In this document: positions 54,417 to 63,551 of the stretch, in pieces | Numbering within the stretch: position 1 is the first letter of the stretch | Layout: every line of letters starts with the position of its first letter | Source: an uncultured Pseudomonadota bacterium | GTDB lineage: Bacteria; Pseudomonadota; Gammaproteobacteria; Steroidobacterales; Steroidobacteraceae | Direction: 5' to 3' | Assembly: GCA_903884235.1 (NCBI GenBank) | Contig: CAISEB010000016.1 | Coordinates: forward strand, 1 to 64,000 | Length of the DNA stretch: 64,000 bases | Notes under the pieces: model-generated | Seen by the model: the letters and a program-made list of their open reading frames with translations, nothing else | Database searches by the model: none | Told to the model about the DNA's origin: nothing | Made by a program: the position numbers and the translations under genes

Positions 54417-54944
54417 TTACGGGTTGGCGCTGCCGGGGGCGAGGGCCTCGCGCAGCCAGCGGAACAGTTCCCGGGCCGCCGCCGGCGGCCGGCCGAGGGT
54501 GGCTTCGTGGCGGGCCGTGTCGACCAGGCGGCGCAGGTGGCCGCCATCGAGGCCGGGCTCCGTGGCGAGCAGGGCGGCGAGCGCCGGCTCGCCTTCGGCC
54601 AGCAGCCGGTCGCGCCACGTCTCGATGCGATGGAATTCACGGGCTTGCAGGCGCAGGTCGAGCTGGCGGCGCTCGATGGCCGCACGGATCACCTCGACGT
54701 CGGTATGGCGCAGGATCTTGCCGATCAGCTGGCGCTGCCGCGCGGCACCGCCGTGCGCCGTGATGCGCCGGGCGAGCTCGATCGCGTCGCGCAGCTTCTC
54801 CTCGAGCGGCAGTGCCGCCAGGTCCGCCTCGGGCAGCTGCACGAGCTCGACGCCGAGCTCCTTCAGGACCGCGGCCTCGCGCTTGCGCCGGCTCCGGCCG
54901 CGTCCTTCCTCCTCGAAGATGGTCTCGTCGTCATGCTCCGCCAT
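54417..54944 (-). CDS. darP: Ribosome-associated protein YjgA (DarP)
   Basis: DUF615 protein YjgA/DarP, which binds pre-50S particles and aids late assembly. It has 175 residues (E. coli 183). The acidic N-terminus ([21 protein letters not shown]), the segment [20 protein letters not shown], and [20 protein letters not shown] are typical. It is divergent from pmbA across 49 nt, an arrangement common in gammaproteobacteria. Confidence 0.93.
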   Translation of the reverse strand: MAEHDDETIFEEEGRGRSRRKREAAVLKELGVELVQLPEADLAALPLEEKLRDAIELARRITAHGGAARQRQLIGKILRHTDVEVIRAAIERRQLDLRLQAREFHRIETWRDRLLAEGEPALAALLATEPGLDGGHLRRLVDTARHEATLGRPPAAARELFRWLREALAPGSANP

Positions 54945-54971
54945 GGCCCATCCTAGCCTAGAATGTGGGCC
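54945..54971. promoter_or_regulatory. Inverted repeat in the yjgA/pmbA divergent region
   Basis: GGCCCA (54945-54950) and TGGGCC (54966-54971) are exactly complementary, 15 nt apart, and enclose TAGAAT (54959-54964), a possible -10 for pmbA. The left arm directly abuts the yjgA start codon. It may be an operator or simply chance. Confidence 0.35.
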
Positions 54972-54993
54972 CATTTCCGCGCTTGGGAGCGCC

Positions 54994-56328
54994 ATGAGCC
55001 CGACCGCCCCCGATCGTGCCGATCTCGCCGCCCTGGTCGAACGCGCCCTCGCCGCTGCCCGCGCGGGCGGCGCGACGGCGGCCGACGTCGGCATCAGCAT
55101 CGACACCGGGCTCGCCGTCACGGTGCGGCTCGGCGAGGTCGAGACGCTCGAGTACCAGCGCGACCGCGGCATGGGCATCACCGCCTACGTGGGCGGCCGC
55201 AAGGGCGCGGCGACGACCGGGGACCTGACCTGGCCCGCGATCGCGGCGACCGTCGACAAGGCGATCTCGATCGCCCGCTTCACCGCCGAGGACGAATGCT
55301 CGGGCCTGCCGGATCCCGGTACGCTCGCCACCGACGTGCCCGACCTAGACCTGTCGCACCCGTGGTCGATCGATGCCGAAGGCGCGATCGAGCTTGCCCG
55401 GCGCTGCGAGGCCGCGGCGCTCGCCGCCGACACGCGCATCACGAATTCCGAAGGCGCGAGCATCAACACCCATCGCGCCGAGCGCGTCTACGGCAATACG
55501 CTCGGTTTCCTCGGCGGCTACCCGTCCACGTACAGCAGCATCAGCTGCGTTGTGATGGGCCAGCAGGGCGAGCAGCAGGAGCGCGACTACTGGTACTCCG
55601 CGGCCCGCGACTGGCGGCGCCTGGAGGATGTCGAGGCGATCGGCCGCGAGGCCGCGATCCGCACCGCGCGCAGGCTTGGCGCCCGGCGCATCGCGACGAC
55701 GCGGGCGCCGGTGCTGTTCGTGCCCGAGCTCGCGCGCGGCCTCGTCGGCCACTTCCTCGCCGCGATCCGCGGCGGTGCCCAGTACCGGCGCAGTTCGTTC
55801 CTGCTGGACGCGGCGGGGACGCAGGTCTTTCCCGCGTTCTTCGGCATCTCCGAGCGGCCGCACATTCCCGGTGCGCTCGGCAGCGCGCCGTTCGACAGCG
55901 AGGGTTGCGCGACGCGCGATCGCGAGCTCGTGGCGGCGGGCGTGCTCGGCGGCTACGTGCTGAACACCTACGCCGCGCGCAAGCTCGGGCTGACGACCAC
56001 CGGCAACGCCGGCGGGACCCACAACCTGCTGGTGCATCCGGGGACGGACGACTTCGCGGCACTGGTCGAGCGCATGGGCCGGGGCCTCGTCGTCACCGAG
56101 CTGATGGGCCAGGGCGTGAACGGCGTGACCGGCGACTACTCGCGCGGCGCGACCGGATTCTGGGTCGAGGGCGGGCAGGTCGTGCACCCGGTCAATGAGA
56201 TCACGATCGCCGGCAACCTCAGGGACCTGTACCGCAACCTCGTCGCCGTCGGCGCCGACGTCGACGAGCGCGGCTCGCTGCGCACCGGATCGATCCTGGT
56301 CGAGGAGATGACGATCGCCGGTGAGTGA
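54994..56328 (+). CDS. pmbA: Metalloprotease subunit PmbA/TldE
   Basis: PmbA (TldE), the non-catalytic partner of TldD. It has 444 residues (E. coli 450) from MSPTAPDRADLAALVER, with an Ala-rich N-terminus. VRLGEVETLEYQRDRGMGI, SSFLLDAAGTQVFP, and LMGQGVNGVTGDYSRGATG are family-typical, and it lacks the HExxxH of TldD, as expected. The open frame upstream overlaps yjgA on the other strand. Separated from tldD by four genes. Confidence 0.95.
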   Translation: MSPTAPDRADLAALVERALAAARAGGATAADVGISIDTGLAVTVRLGEVETLEYQRDRGMGITAYVGGRKGAATTGDLTWPAIAATVDKAISIARFTAEDECSGLPDPGTLATDVPDLDLSHPWSIDAEGAIELARRCEAAALAADTRITNSEGASINTHRAERVYGNTLGFLGGYPSTYSSISCVVMGQQGEQQERDYWYSAARDWRRLEDVEAIGREAAIRTARRLGARRIATTRAPVLFVPELARGLVGHFLAAIRGGAQYRRSSFLLDAAGTQVFPAFFGISERPHIPGALGSAPFDSEGCATRDRELVAAGVLGGYVLNTYAARKLGLTTTGNAGGTHNLLVHPGTDDFAALVERMGRGLVVTELMGQGVNGVTGDYSRGATGFWVEGGQVVHPVNEITIAGNLRDLYRNLVAVGADVDERGSLRTGSILVEEMTIAGE

Positions 56329-56379
56329 CGGCGCGGTGCGGCCGGTCCGGTCGCCGGTTCACGGGGGGAGGTTCACGCG

Positions 56380-57660
56380 ATGGCCGATACGTACCACAAG
56401 CGCACCGTCGGCGGTCGCACGCTGTCCCCGGTCACCCAGATGATGGGTTTCGGCTACGACCCGACGCTGTCCGAGGGGGCCCTCAAGCCGCCGGTGTTCC
56501 TGACCTCGACGTTCGTGTTCCAGACGGCGCAGGACGGCAAGGACTTCTTCGACTACACCTCCGGCCGCAAGCCGCTGCCGCCCGGCGCGCCCGGCGGGCT
56601 CGTCTACTCGCGCTTCAACAACCCGAACCTCGAGGTGCTGGAGGATCGCCTGGCGCTGTGGGACGACGCCGAGTCGGCGGCCGTGTTCTCCTCCGGGATG
56701 AGCGCGATCGCGACCACGTTCCTCGCGCACCTCAAGGCCGGTGACGTGCTGCTGTGCTGCGAGCCGCTGTACGGCGGCACCGAGACGCTGATCGCGAAGG
56801 CGCTGCCGAACTACGGCATCCGCCACGTCGGCTTCCACGACGGCCTGTCACGGGAGGTCGCGACGGCCGCGGCCGAGCGCGCGATGGAACTCGGCCGGGT
56901 CGGCCTGATCATGACAGAGACGCCCGCCAACCCGACCAACGCGCTCGTCGACCTCGCGATGATGGCGGCTCTCGCCGACGAGATCGGTCGTCGCCAGGGC
57001 TATCGCCCGCTGGTCGTCACCGACAACACGCTGCTCGGGCCCGTGTACCAGAACCCGCTCGAGTGCGGCGCCGACCTCAACGTGTACTCGCTGACGAAGT
57101 ATGTCGGCGGGCACTCCGACCTCGTCGCCGGCGGCGTCACCGGTCCGCGCGCGGTCGTGCAGCCGATCCGCCAGCTGCGCGGCGCGATGGGCACCCAGCT
57201 CGACCCGAACACCGCCTGGATGCTGCTGCGTTCGCTCGAGACGCTGAAGCTGCGCATGGACCGGGCCTTCCAGAGTGCGGGCGCGGTCGCCGCGTTCCTC
57301 GCCGCCCACCCGAAGGTGACCGGCGTGAATTACCTCGGCCTGCTGCCCGAGGGTGATCCGCGCCGGGCGCTGTTCGAGCGCCAGTGCGGCGCCGCGGGGT
57401 CCACGTTCTCGTTCGACGTCGTGGGCGGGGAGGCCGGCGCGTTCCGGTTCCTGGACGCGCTGTCGGTCATCAAGCTCGCGGTCAGCCTCGGCGGCACCGA
57501 GAGCCTCGCGAGCCACCCCGCCTCGATGACGCATTCCGGGGTGCCGGCGGCGCTGCGCGCCGAGCTCGGCATCGGCGAGTCGATGATCCGGCTGTCGGTC
57601 GGCATCGAGGAGCCCGCCGACCTCGTCGAGGACATCCGCCAGGCGCTCGAGGCCGTCTAG
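56380..57660 (+). CDS. Cystathionine gamma-synthase family PLP enzyme
   Basis: A PLP enzyme of the Cys/Met metabolism family, 426 residues. The Schiff-base lysine is Lys240 in [27 protein letters not shown] and TETPANPTN are further marks. The N-terminus ([20 protein letters not shown]) is that of a subgroup often annotated as cystathionine gamma-synthase-like or methionine gamma-lyase-like. The exact reaction cannot be told from sequence. A strong GGGGGGAG precedes the ATG. Its TAG overlaps the convergent yihY stop inside CTAG. Confidence 0.9.
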   Translation: MADTYHKRTVGGRTLSPVTQMMGFGYDPTLSEGALKPPVFLTSTFVFQTAQDGKDFFDYTSGRKPLPPGAPGGLVYSRFNNPNLEVLEDRLALWDDAESAAVFSSGMSAIATTFLAHLKAGDVLLCCEPLYGGTETLIAKALPNYGIRHVGFHDGLSREVATAAAERAMELGRVGLIMTETPANPTNALVDLAMMAALADEIGRRQGYRPLVVTDNTLLGPVYQNPLECGADLNVYSLTKYVGGHSDLVAGGVTGPRAVVQPIRQLRGAMGTQLDPNTAWMLLRSLETLKLRMDRAFQSAGAVAAFLAAHPKVTGVNYLGLLPEGDPRRALFERQCGAAGSTFSFDVVGGEAGAFRFLDALSVIKLAVSLGGTESLASHPASMTHSGVPAALRAELGIGESMIRLSVGIEEPADLVEDIRQALEAV

Positions 57661-58967
57661 GTCCGATCGGCGAATTCGCGCAGCGTGATGCGGCCGAGTT
57701 CGGTGCGGATCAGCGCATCGACGCGCGCGCACGCGTCCTCGGCCGGCGCCGAGATGACCGCACGGCTCAGCATCATCGCCCGCCCGCTGCGGCCGTCGCG
57801 CACGGCGGCGAGCACCTCGTCGAGCGTGATCGAGCCCGGGTCGCGCCCGGGCAGGAGCTGCTCGCCGTCGGTGGTCTCGAGGAGCCCGGCGAGCGCGAGG
57901 GCATCGACCACCGGGCCGAGCGCGATCGAGGGGACCTCCAGCTGCTCCGCCAGCGTCGCGACCCGGCAGCGCGGCTCGTTGCCGATGAACGCCCGAGTCA
58001 CGAGGTACATCACGCTCAACGCCAGCCGTTCGCACAGCCGCGCGGTCGGGACGAGCTCGCGCTGGCCCGGCCGCAGGTAGCCCGGGTTCTGCAGGTAGAA
58101 CGCGAACAGGGCGCCGGTCAGCAGGATCAGCCAGTTCAGCCACAGCCACATCAGCGCCAGCAGCACGATCGCGAAGCTCGCGTACACCGCCATCATCTGC
58201 GTCGAATAGGCCACCAGCGCCGTGAATGCGAAGCCGGCGGCCACCCAGGCCGCGGCGGCGGCGAGGCCGGCCACGAACGCGACCCGCAGCCGCACGCGCG
58301 TGTTGGGGATGAACGAGTACAGGAACGTGAAGCCCGCGGTCACCACCAGCGTCGGGCCGAGGCGGCCGAGCATCAGCACCAGCGTGCCGAGGGGTTCATG
58401 CGCGCTCAGCCAGGCGACGCTGCGCTCGGTGCCGAGCGACGCGACGAGCCCGAACGCCGCGACCATCAGGATCGGGCCGATCACCAGCACGCCGAGGTAT
58501 TCGCTGAACCGCCGCGCGAAGCTGCGCGCCTGCTCGACGTGCCAGATGTGGTTGAAGCAGTCCTCGACCTTCTGGATCACCGAGACGACGGTCCAGATCA
58601 GGAAACCGAGGCCGAGCGACCCGAGCACGCCGCCTTCCATGTGGTCGACGAAGCCGAGCACCCGCTGGGTGAGCTCGTCGGCGCGATCGCCGAGCGGCCG
58701 GAAGAATTCGGTGAGCAGGGGACCGAGGTCGTGGTGGAAGCCGAGCCCCTTCACGATCGAGAACGAGAACGCGCACAACGGCACCAGCGACAGCAGCGTC
58801 GTGTAGACGAGGCTCATCGCGCGCATGTTGAGATCGCCGATGACGAGGTCGCGGACTAGCGCGTAGACGTAGCGCAGCACGACCTGCAGCAAGGCGCCCG
58901 CACGGCCGAGCGAGGCCGCGGCGGGCTCGAACAGCAGGTCCTCGAGGCGTCGGAGCTGGGGAATCAT
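57657..58967 (-). CDS. yihY: YihY/UPF0761 family membrane protein
   Basis: An inner-membrane protein of 436 residues (once labelled ribonuclease BN in error). About six helices lie in residues 30-290; [19 protein letters not shown] and the later [13 protein letters not shown]-like segment ([16 protein letters not shown]) are family marks. The C-terminal part (about 310-430) looks like a soluble winged-helix domain ([40 protein letters not shown]), found in the longer members. It follows purC on the same strand after 30 nt. Confidence 0.9.
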   Translation of the reverse strand: MIPQLRRLEDLLFEPAAASLGRAGALLQVVLRYVYALVRDLVIGDLNMRAMSLVYTTLLSLVPLCAFSFSIVKGLGFHHDLGPLLTEFFRPLGDRADELTQRVLGFVDHMEGGVLGSLGLGFLIWTVVSVIQKVEDCFNHIWHVEQARSFARRFSEYLGVLVIGPILMVAAFGLVASLGTERSVAWLSAHEPLGTLVLMLGRLGPTLVVTAGFTFLYSFIPNTRVRLRVAFVAGLAAAAAWVAAGFAFTALVAYSTQMMAVYASFAIVLLALMWLWLNWLILLTGALFAFYLQNPGYLRPGQRELVPTARLCERLALSVMYLVTRAFIGNEPRCRVATLAEQLEVPSIALGPVVDALALAGLLETTDGEQLLPGRDPGSITLDEVLAAVRDGRSGRAMMLSRAVISAPAEDACARVDALIRTELGRITLREFADRT

Positions 58968-58997
58968 CGCGCGGTGCCGTGTCGCGCGCCGGGCGGC

Positions 58998-59894
58998 TCA
59001 GGCCGTCAGCCGGGCCAGCGCCTCGCGGTAGTTCGCCGCGGTCTTGCCGATCACTTCCGCCGGCAGCTTGGGGCCCGGGGCCTTCTTGTTCCAGGTCAGC
59101 GTCTCGAGGTAGTCGCGCACGTACTGCTTGTCGAACGACGGCGGGCTCTGACCGGGCGCGTAGCGGTCGGCGGGCCAGAACCGCGACGAGTCCGGCGTCA
59201 GCACCTCGTCGATGAGCACGAGCTCGCCGGCATCGTCGACGCCGAACTCGAACTTGGTGTCGGCGATGATGATGCCGTGGGCCCGTGCGTGCTCGGCGGC
59301 GAACGCGTAGATCGCGAGCGCGGTGCTGCGCACCTTCGCCGCCAGGTCCGCGCCGATCGTGCCGGCGATCGCCTCGAACGAGACGTTCTCGTCGTGCTCG
59401 CCGACGGCGGCCTTGGTGGCGGGCGTGAAGATGGGCTCCGGCAGCCGGTCCGCCTGGCGCAGCCCCTTCGGCAGCGCGATGCCGCAGATCCCGCCCGTGG
59501 CCTGGTATTCCTTCCAGCCCGAGCCGATCACGTAGCCGCGCACGACGGCCTCGACCGGCAGCGCCCGCAGGCGGCGCACGACGATCGCCCGGTGCTCGAG
59601 CATGGCGCGTTCGACGGGGTCGCTGACGAAGTCCGCCACGGGCAGGCCCGTCAGGTGGTTCTGCACGATGTGGCGCGTGCGCGCGAACCAGAAGTTCGAG
59701 ATCTCGGTGAGCACCCGGCCCTTGTCCGGGATCGGGTCCGGGAGCACGACGTCGAAGGCGGACAGGCGGTCGCTGGTGACGATCAGCATCCGCTTCGCAT
59801 CGAGCGCGTAGACGTCGCGGACCTTGCCACGGTGGATCAGCTCGAGGCCCTTCAGCGAGGTCTCGAAGACGGGATCGGACGGGGATGCGTTCAT
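58998..59894 (-). CDS. purC: SAICAR synthetase
   Basis: PurC joins CAIR and aspartate to SAICAR in purine synthesis, using the product of PurE encoded 4.6 kb away. It has 298 residues, the longer form. [40 protein letters not shown], and [20 protein letters not shown] are diagnostic. It is divergent from djlA across 95 nt. Confidence 0.97.
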   Translation of the reverse strand: MNASPSDPVFETSLKGLELIHRGKVRDVYALDAKRMLIVTSDRLSAFDVVLPDPIPDKGRVLTEISNFWFARTRHIVQNHLTGLPVADFVSDPVERAMLEHRAIVVRRLRALPVEAVVRGYVIGSGWKEYQATGGICGIALPKGLRQADRLPEPIFTPATKAAVGEHDENVSFEAIAGTIGADLAAKVRSTALAIYAFAAEHARAHGIIIADTKFEFGVDDAGELVLIDEVLTPDSSRFWPADRYAPGQSPPSFDKQYVRDYLETLTWNKKAPGPKLPAEVIGKTAANYREALARLTA

Positions 59895-59989
59895 GAGGAC
59901 GGCGCCTTGTCGCTGCTACCATGTCCGGGAGGGGCCGTCATGGTCCCGGGCATTCTTGCAGCGGGCGGAAAGCAGGGTCAAGGAACTCG

Positions 59990-60784
59990 ATGCGTTGGAC
60001 CGGAAAGCTCATGGGGGCCCTGCTCGGTGCAGTGGCGGGGGGTGGCCCGATCGGGGCGGTGATCGGGGCCGTGCTCGGCCACGGTTTCGACGCCACCGAG
60101 GAGGAACGCGCGAGCCGCGACCCCCGGGTCCTGCAGGCGTTGTGGTTCGACACGGCGTTCGCCGTCATGGGGTTCCTCGCGAAGGCGGACGGCCGTGTCT
60201 CGGAACGGGACATCGACGCGGCGCGCGGAGTCATGCGCCAGTTCGGCCTCGGCGAGGAGGATGTCCGGCGGGCGATTGAGGCGTTCACGCGGGGCAAGCA
60301 GCCGGACTACCCGGTCGAGGAGTCCCTGGCCCGCCTCGCCAAGCTCTGCGGCCGGCGCCATCCGGCGCTGCAGGCCTTCCTGGAGGTGCAGATCCGGGCG
60401 GCGCTGGCCGGTGACGGGGTGGACGGGCGGATCAGGGCCCTCCTGGTCGGGATCGGGGCGCGGTTCGGCTTCGCCGAGATCGAGGTCGTGCACCTCGAGG
60501 CACTGCTCCGGGACCGTGCGGGTCCGGGGGCGGGGGGCGGCGCGGGATCCGGGCGAGCGGGCCGGGGGGCGTCGCTGGAGGAGTCCTACGAAGTCCTCGG
60601 CATTGCGGCCAGCGCCAGCGACGCAGAGGTCAAGAAGGCGTATCGTCAGCAGATGAGTGAGAACCATCCCGACAAGCTCGCCGCGCGCGGGTTGCCGGAA
60701 TCGATGATGGACCTCGCGAAACAGAAGACGCAGCGGATCCGTGAAGCCTACGAAGTCATCTGCGCCGACCGCGGCCTCCGCTGA
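59990..60784 (+). CDS. djlA: DjlA co-chaperone (TerB and J domains)
   Basis: A membrane-anchored DnaJ-like co-chaperone for DnaK. It has 264 residues (E. coli 271): an N-terminal Gly-rich helix (about 6-30, with GAVAGGGPIGAVIGAVLG), a TerB-like middle (about 46-170) and a C-terminal J domain with HPD in MSENHPDKLAARG. The start is ATG 59990, with AAGGAA upstream. It is followed by an antitoxin-like gene at 11 nt. Confidence 0.92.
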   Translation: MRWTGKLMGALLGAVAGGGPIGAVIGAVLGHGFDATEEERASRDPRVLQALWFDTAFAVMGFLAKADGRVSERDIDAARGVMRQFGLGEEDVRRAIEAFTRGKQPDYPVEESLARLAKLCGRRHPALQAFLEVQIRAALAGDGVDGRIRALLVGIGARFGFAEIEVVHLEALLRDRAGPGAGGGAGSGRAGRGASLEESYEVLGIAASASDAEVKKAYRQQMSENHPDKLAARGLPESMMDLAKQKTQRIREAYEVICADRGLR

Positions 60785-60794
60785 AGCGAAGCCC

Positions 60795-61148
60795 GTGAGT
60801 GGCGCGATCCCGCCGGCCCTGCAGGGGTTCTTCCGCGTGGCCGACGCGTGGGAACTCTCCGAGATCCAGCAGTGCAAGCTGCTGCGCTGCCCATCGGGTG
60901 CGGTGCTGCGCCGCTACCGCGCGGGCCAGGGCCCGCGACTGACGCCGGCCCAGCAGAAGCGCATCCAGATCGTCACCGGCATCCACGCGGCGCTCGCCAA
61001 GAGCGGCATGGCCGGCGAGCGCGGCTTCCGCTGGATCCACGAGCCACGCCGCGAGGCGCCGTTCCGCGGCGAGACGCCCGTGCACTACATGATGGACGGC
61101 GGAGTCGACGCGCTGGTGGCGGTCGCGCACCTGCTGTCCGGTCGCTAG
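60795..61148 (+). CDS. Xre/MbcA/ParS-type antitoxin-like protein (orphan)
   Basis: A 117-residue protein from GTG 60795; an ATG at 60741 inside djlA would add 18 residues. The first half fits the Xre-type HTH of this family ([20 protein letters not shown], then [19 protein letters not shown]). The second half fits the MbcA/ParS toxin-binding (DUF2384) domain: [20 protein letters not shown] and [16 protein letters not shown]. Such antitoxins usually pair with a RES-domain toxin, but none is adjacent; djlA and rpe flank it. So it is either orphan or has another job. Confidence 0.7.
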   Translation: MSGAIPPALQGFFRVADAWELSEIQQCKLLRCPSGAVLRRYRAGQGPRLTPAQQKRIQIVTGIHAALAKSGMAGERGFRWIHEPRREAPFRGETPVHYMMDGGVDALVAVAHLLSGR

Positions 61149-61180
61149 CTTCCCCCATCCTCCGCCAGGGTCCTGCCGGC

Positions 61181-61855
61181 ATGCAGCCACTCATCGCTCC
61201 GTCGATCCTCTCCGCTGATTTCGCACGCCTCGGCGAGGAGGTCAGCCATGTCCTCGCCGCCGGCGCCGACATCGTCCACTTCGACGTGATGGACAACCAT
61301 TACGTCCCGAACCTGACGATCGGGCCGCTGGTCTGCGAGGCCCTGCGCAAGCACGGCATCACCGCCCCCATCGACGTGCACCTCATGGTGAAGCCCGTCG
61401 ACCGGATCATCCCGGACTTCGCGGCCGCGGGCGCCAGCTGGATCACCTTCCATCCGGAGGCCAGCGAGCATGTCGACCGCACGCTCGGCCTGATCAAGGA
61501 GCTCGGCTGCAAGGCCGGCCTCGTGTTCAATCCGGCGACGCCGCTCGACTACCTCGATCACGTGATGGACAAGCTGGACGTGATCCTGCTGATGTCCGTG
61601 AACCCCGGGTTCGGCGGCCAGAAGTTCATCCCGACGGCGCTGACGAAGCTCGCCATGGTCCGCGAGCGGATCGCCGCGTCCGGCCGCGACATCCGCCTCG
61701 AGATCGATGGCGGGGTGAAGGTCGACAACATCGGCGCGATCGCCGCCGCCGGGGCCGACACCTTCGTCGCCGGCTCCGCGATCTTCGGCTCGAAGGACTA
61801 CGCCGCGACGGTGCGCCAGATGCGCGCCGAGATCGCCGCGGCAACCGCCGCCTAG
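61181..61855 (+). CDS. rpe: Ribulose-phosphate 3-epimerase
   Basis: Rpe interconverts ribulose-5-phosphate and xylulose-5-phosphate in the pentose phosphate pathway. It has 224 residues (E. coli 225), a TIM barrel with metal site: [43 protein letters not shown]-type segment ([12 protein letters not shown]), [14 protein letters not shown] and [12 protein letters not shown]. Convergent with the Crp-like gene. Confidence 0.97.
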   Translation: MQPLIAPSILSADFARLGEEVSHVLAAGADIVHFDVMDNHYVPNLTIGPLVCEALRKHGITAPIDVHLMVKPVDRIIPDFAAAGASWITFHPEASEHVDRTLGLIKELGCKAGLVFNPATPLDYLDHVMDKLDVILLMSVNPGFGGQKFIPTALTKLAMVRERIAASGRDIRLEIDGGVKVDNIGAIAAAGADTFVAGSAIFGSKDYAATVRQMRAEIAAATAA

Positions 61856-61867
61856 GGCCCCAGACGA

Positions 61868-61893
61868 CGACGCCCCGCAGGGGCGGGGCGTCG
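61868..61893. terminator. Hairpin between convergent rpe and the Crp-family gene
   Basis: CGACGCCCCGC (61868-61878) pairs perfectly over 11 bp with GCGGGGCGTCG (61883-61893) across an AGGG loop. It has no T-tract but lies in the 64-nt gap between two convergent stops, where a bidirectional terminator is expected. Confidence 0.6.
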
Positions 61894-61919
61894 GTGCGCG
61901 GGATGACGGGGTCGGCCCG

Positions 61920-62663
61920 TCATTCGTCGTCCTCGTCGTCCTCGTCGTCGGCCCGGCTGCGCGCAGCCATGCGGTCGCGCACTTCCTTCGTCGGCACGAT
62001 GACCGGACGGGTCTTCACCTTCGGACGCGCGCCGAACACGACGATCGTCTTGCCCGTCGCCTTCAGCAGCCCCTGGTCCTCGAGGACCTTCAGCACGCGG
62101 CCCGCCATCTCGCGCGAGCACCCGACGAGGCGCGACAGCTCCTGGCGGCTGACCTTGATCTGCATGCCCTGCGGGTGGGTCATCGCGTCCGGCTCGCCGC
62201 ACAGGTCCATGATCGCGTGCGCGACGCGGCCGGTGACGTCGACGAAGGCGAGGTCGCCGAGCTTCTTGTTGGTGCGATCGAGGCGCGTGGCGAGCTGGGT
62301 CGCGAGCTCGAAGATGAGGCCCGGGCTCTCGGCCGCGATCTGGCGGAAGCGCGCGTAGGTCATTTCCGCGAGTTCGCAGCTCTGGCGCGTGCGCACCCAG
62401 GCGCTGCGATGCGAGCCCTCGGAGAACAGGCCCATCTCGCCGAAGAACTGGCCCTTGTTGAGGTACGCCAGCACCATCTCGTTGCCTTCCTCGTCCTCGA
62501 TCATCACCTCGACCGAGCCGCTGATGATGTAGTAGAGGACGTCCGGCAGGTCGCCCGCGTGGATCAGCACCGTCTTCGACGGCACCGTGCGGATGCGGCA
62601 GTAGCTCAGGAATCGATTGATCGCCGGAAGGTCGCTGAGCGGCTTGACTGGCACTTCCATCAT
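61920..62663 (-). CDS. crp: Crp/Clp-family transcriptional regulator with acidic tail
   Basis: A CRP-family activator of 247 residues. The cyclic-nucleotide domain has FGEMGLFSEGSHRSAWVRT, matching the phosphate-binding cassette of E. coli CRP; the position of CRP Ser128 is Asn (RTNKKLGDLAF). The HTH is intact (SRQELSRLVGCSREMAGRVL), with the Arg, Glu and Arg that read TGTGA half-sites. The C-terminus has a tail after VFGAR, ending DDEDDEDDE, not in E. coli. The start was set at the first ATG of ATGATG, with GAGGGA upstream; a longer frame covers the promoter. The ligand could be cAMP or c-di-GMP. Confidence 0.92.
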   Translation of the reverse strand: MMEVPVKPLSDLPAINRFLSYCRIRTVPSKTVLIHAGDLPDVLYYIISGSVEVMIEDEEGNEMVLAYLNKGQFFGEMGLFSEGSHRSAWVRTRQSCELAEMTYARFRQIAAESPGLIFELATQLATRLDRTNKKLGDLAFVDVTGRVAHAIMDLCGEPDAMTHPQGMQIKVSRQELSRLVGCSREMAGRVLKVLEDQGLLKATGKTIVVFGARPKVKTRPVIVPTKEVRDRMAARSRADDEDDEDDE

Positions 62664-62707
62664 TCGGTCCCTCGTGACGTCGCTATCCGAAGCGCTGCGA
62701 TCCGGCA

Positions 62708-62736
62708 GGTATAGAACATAACTCACGCGACCGCAA
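62708..62736 (-). promoter_or_regulatory. Candidate promoter of the Crp-family gene
   Basis: Minus strand: TTGCGG (complement of 62731-62736), a 17-bp spacer, then TATACC (complement of 62708-62713), about 45 nt before the start codon. A short AT-rich stretch lies here. No full TGTGA-N6-TCACA site for autoregulation was found. Confidence 0.5.
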
Positions 62737-62758
62737 GCCAGCGCACAGACGCCGAGCG

Positions 62759-63424
62759 CTATACCCAGTAGGCGCTGCCGGTCATGACCTTGGCGACGGC
62801 GCGCATCAATCCGCGCACCGGGGCCGGCAGTTCCTCGCCGCCGCGCGCGAGTGCGTGGTCGCGGTGCGTCGCTTCGTCGGCCTTCATCTGCTCGACGATC
62901 GCGCGGCTCGCGCCGTCGGTCGCCGGCAGGCGTGCGAGGTGCGTGTCGAGATGCCCTTCGACCTGGCGCTCCGTCTCGGCGATGAAGCCGAGGCTCGCGC
63001 GATCACCGGCGAGTCCGGCGAGCGCGCCGATCGCGACGGAGCCTGCGTACCACAGCGGGTCGAGCACGCTCGTGCGGGAGCCGAGTTGCGCGAGGCGCGT
63101 CGCGCACCAGACGAGGTGATCGCCTTCCTCGCGTGCCGCGCCGAGCAGGAAATCGCGCACGGCGGGCTCGCGCGCGACCAGGGCCTGGCCGTGGTAGAGG
63201 GCCTGCGCGGCGACCTCGCCGGCGTGATTGACGCGCATCAGGCCCGCCACGTGACGGACCGTCGCGGGGTCAAGGGGGGTCGATTCCGCGGTCGGGAGGG
63301 GGGCCGGCACCGGCCGGCCGGTCGAGGCGACCGTTCCGGGTCCCGCGGCTGAGATTCTAAGCCCTTGATCTATAACGGATAATATCCGGTCAAGAGCGGT
63401 CAGGTGGCGGAGCGTGTCGGGCAT
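62759..63424 (-). CDS. coq7: 2-polyprenyl-3-methyl-6-methoxy-1,4-benzoquinone monooxygenase
   Basis: Coq7, a membrane-associated di-iron hydroxylase for the last hydroxylation of ubiquinone synthesis, used by some proteobacteria in place of UbiF. It has 221 residues from [17 protein letters not shown]. The iron ligands are visible in [47 protein letters not shown] and [10 protein letters not shown]. The upstream open frame overlaps the rplM promoter region and is not conserved. It is divergent from rplM. Confidence 0.94.
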   Translation of the reverse strand: MPDTLRHLTALDRILSVIDQGLRISAAGPGTVASTGRPVPAPLPTAESTPLDPATVRHVAGLMRVNHAGEVAAQALYHGQALVAREPAVRDFLLGAAREEGDHLVWCATRLAQLGSRTSVLDPLWYAGSVAIGALAGLAGDRASLGFIAETERQVEGHLDTHLARLPATDGASRAIVEQMKADEATHRDHALARGGEELPAPVRGLMRAVAKVMTGSAYWV

Positions 63425-63434
63425 CGGTGGCTCT

Positions 63435-63440
63435 ATTATA
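63435..63440 (-). promoter_or_regulatory. Perfect TATAAT -10 just before coq7
   Basis: Minus strand TATAAT (complement of ATTATA at 63435-63440) ends 10 nt before the coq7 ATG (63424), so a transcript from it would be nearly leaderless. No clear -35 lies 16-18 nt upstream. Confidence 0.45.
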
Positions 63441-63478
63441 CGAATCCGTCCGGTCCGCCGGCTTGTGTGCCGACACCC

Positions 63479-63507
63479 TTTCCAAGAGCGCCCCGGGCCG
63501 GTACACT
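63479..63507 (+). promoter_or_regulatory. Candidate rplM promoter
   Basis: TTTCCA (63479-63484) and TACACT (63502-63507) are 17 bp apart, 45 nt before the rplM ATG. Moderate match to sigma70, at the expected start of the rplM-rpsI operon. Confidence 0.45.
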
Positions 63508-63551
63508 TCGCGGTCTTTCGCCGCCCCCATAGACCCTTTCCGAGTAGATCC

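Noticed and set aside
60741-60795. Upstream ATG start for the antitoxin-like gene
   Set aside because: It would overlap djlA by 44 nt and add a low-complexity stretch ([17 protein letters not shown]) without family match. GTG 60795 is closer to the conserved part.
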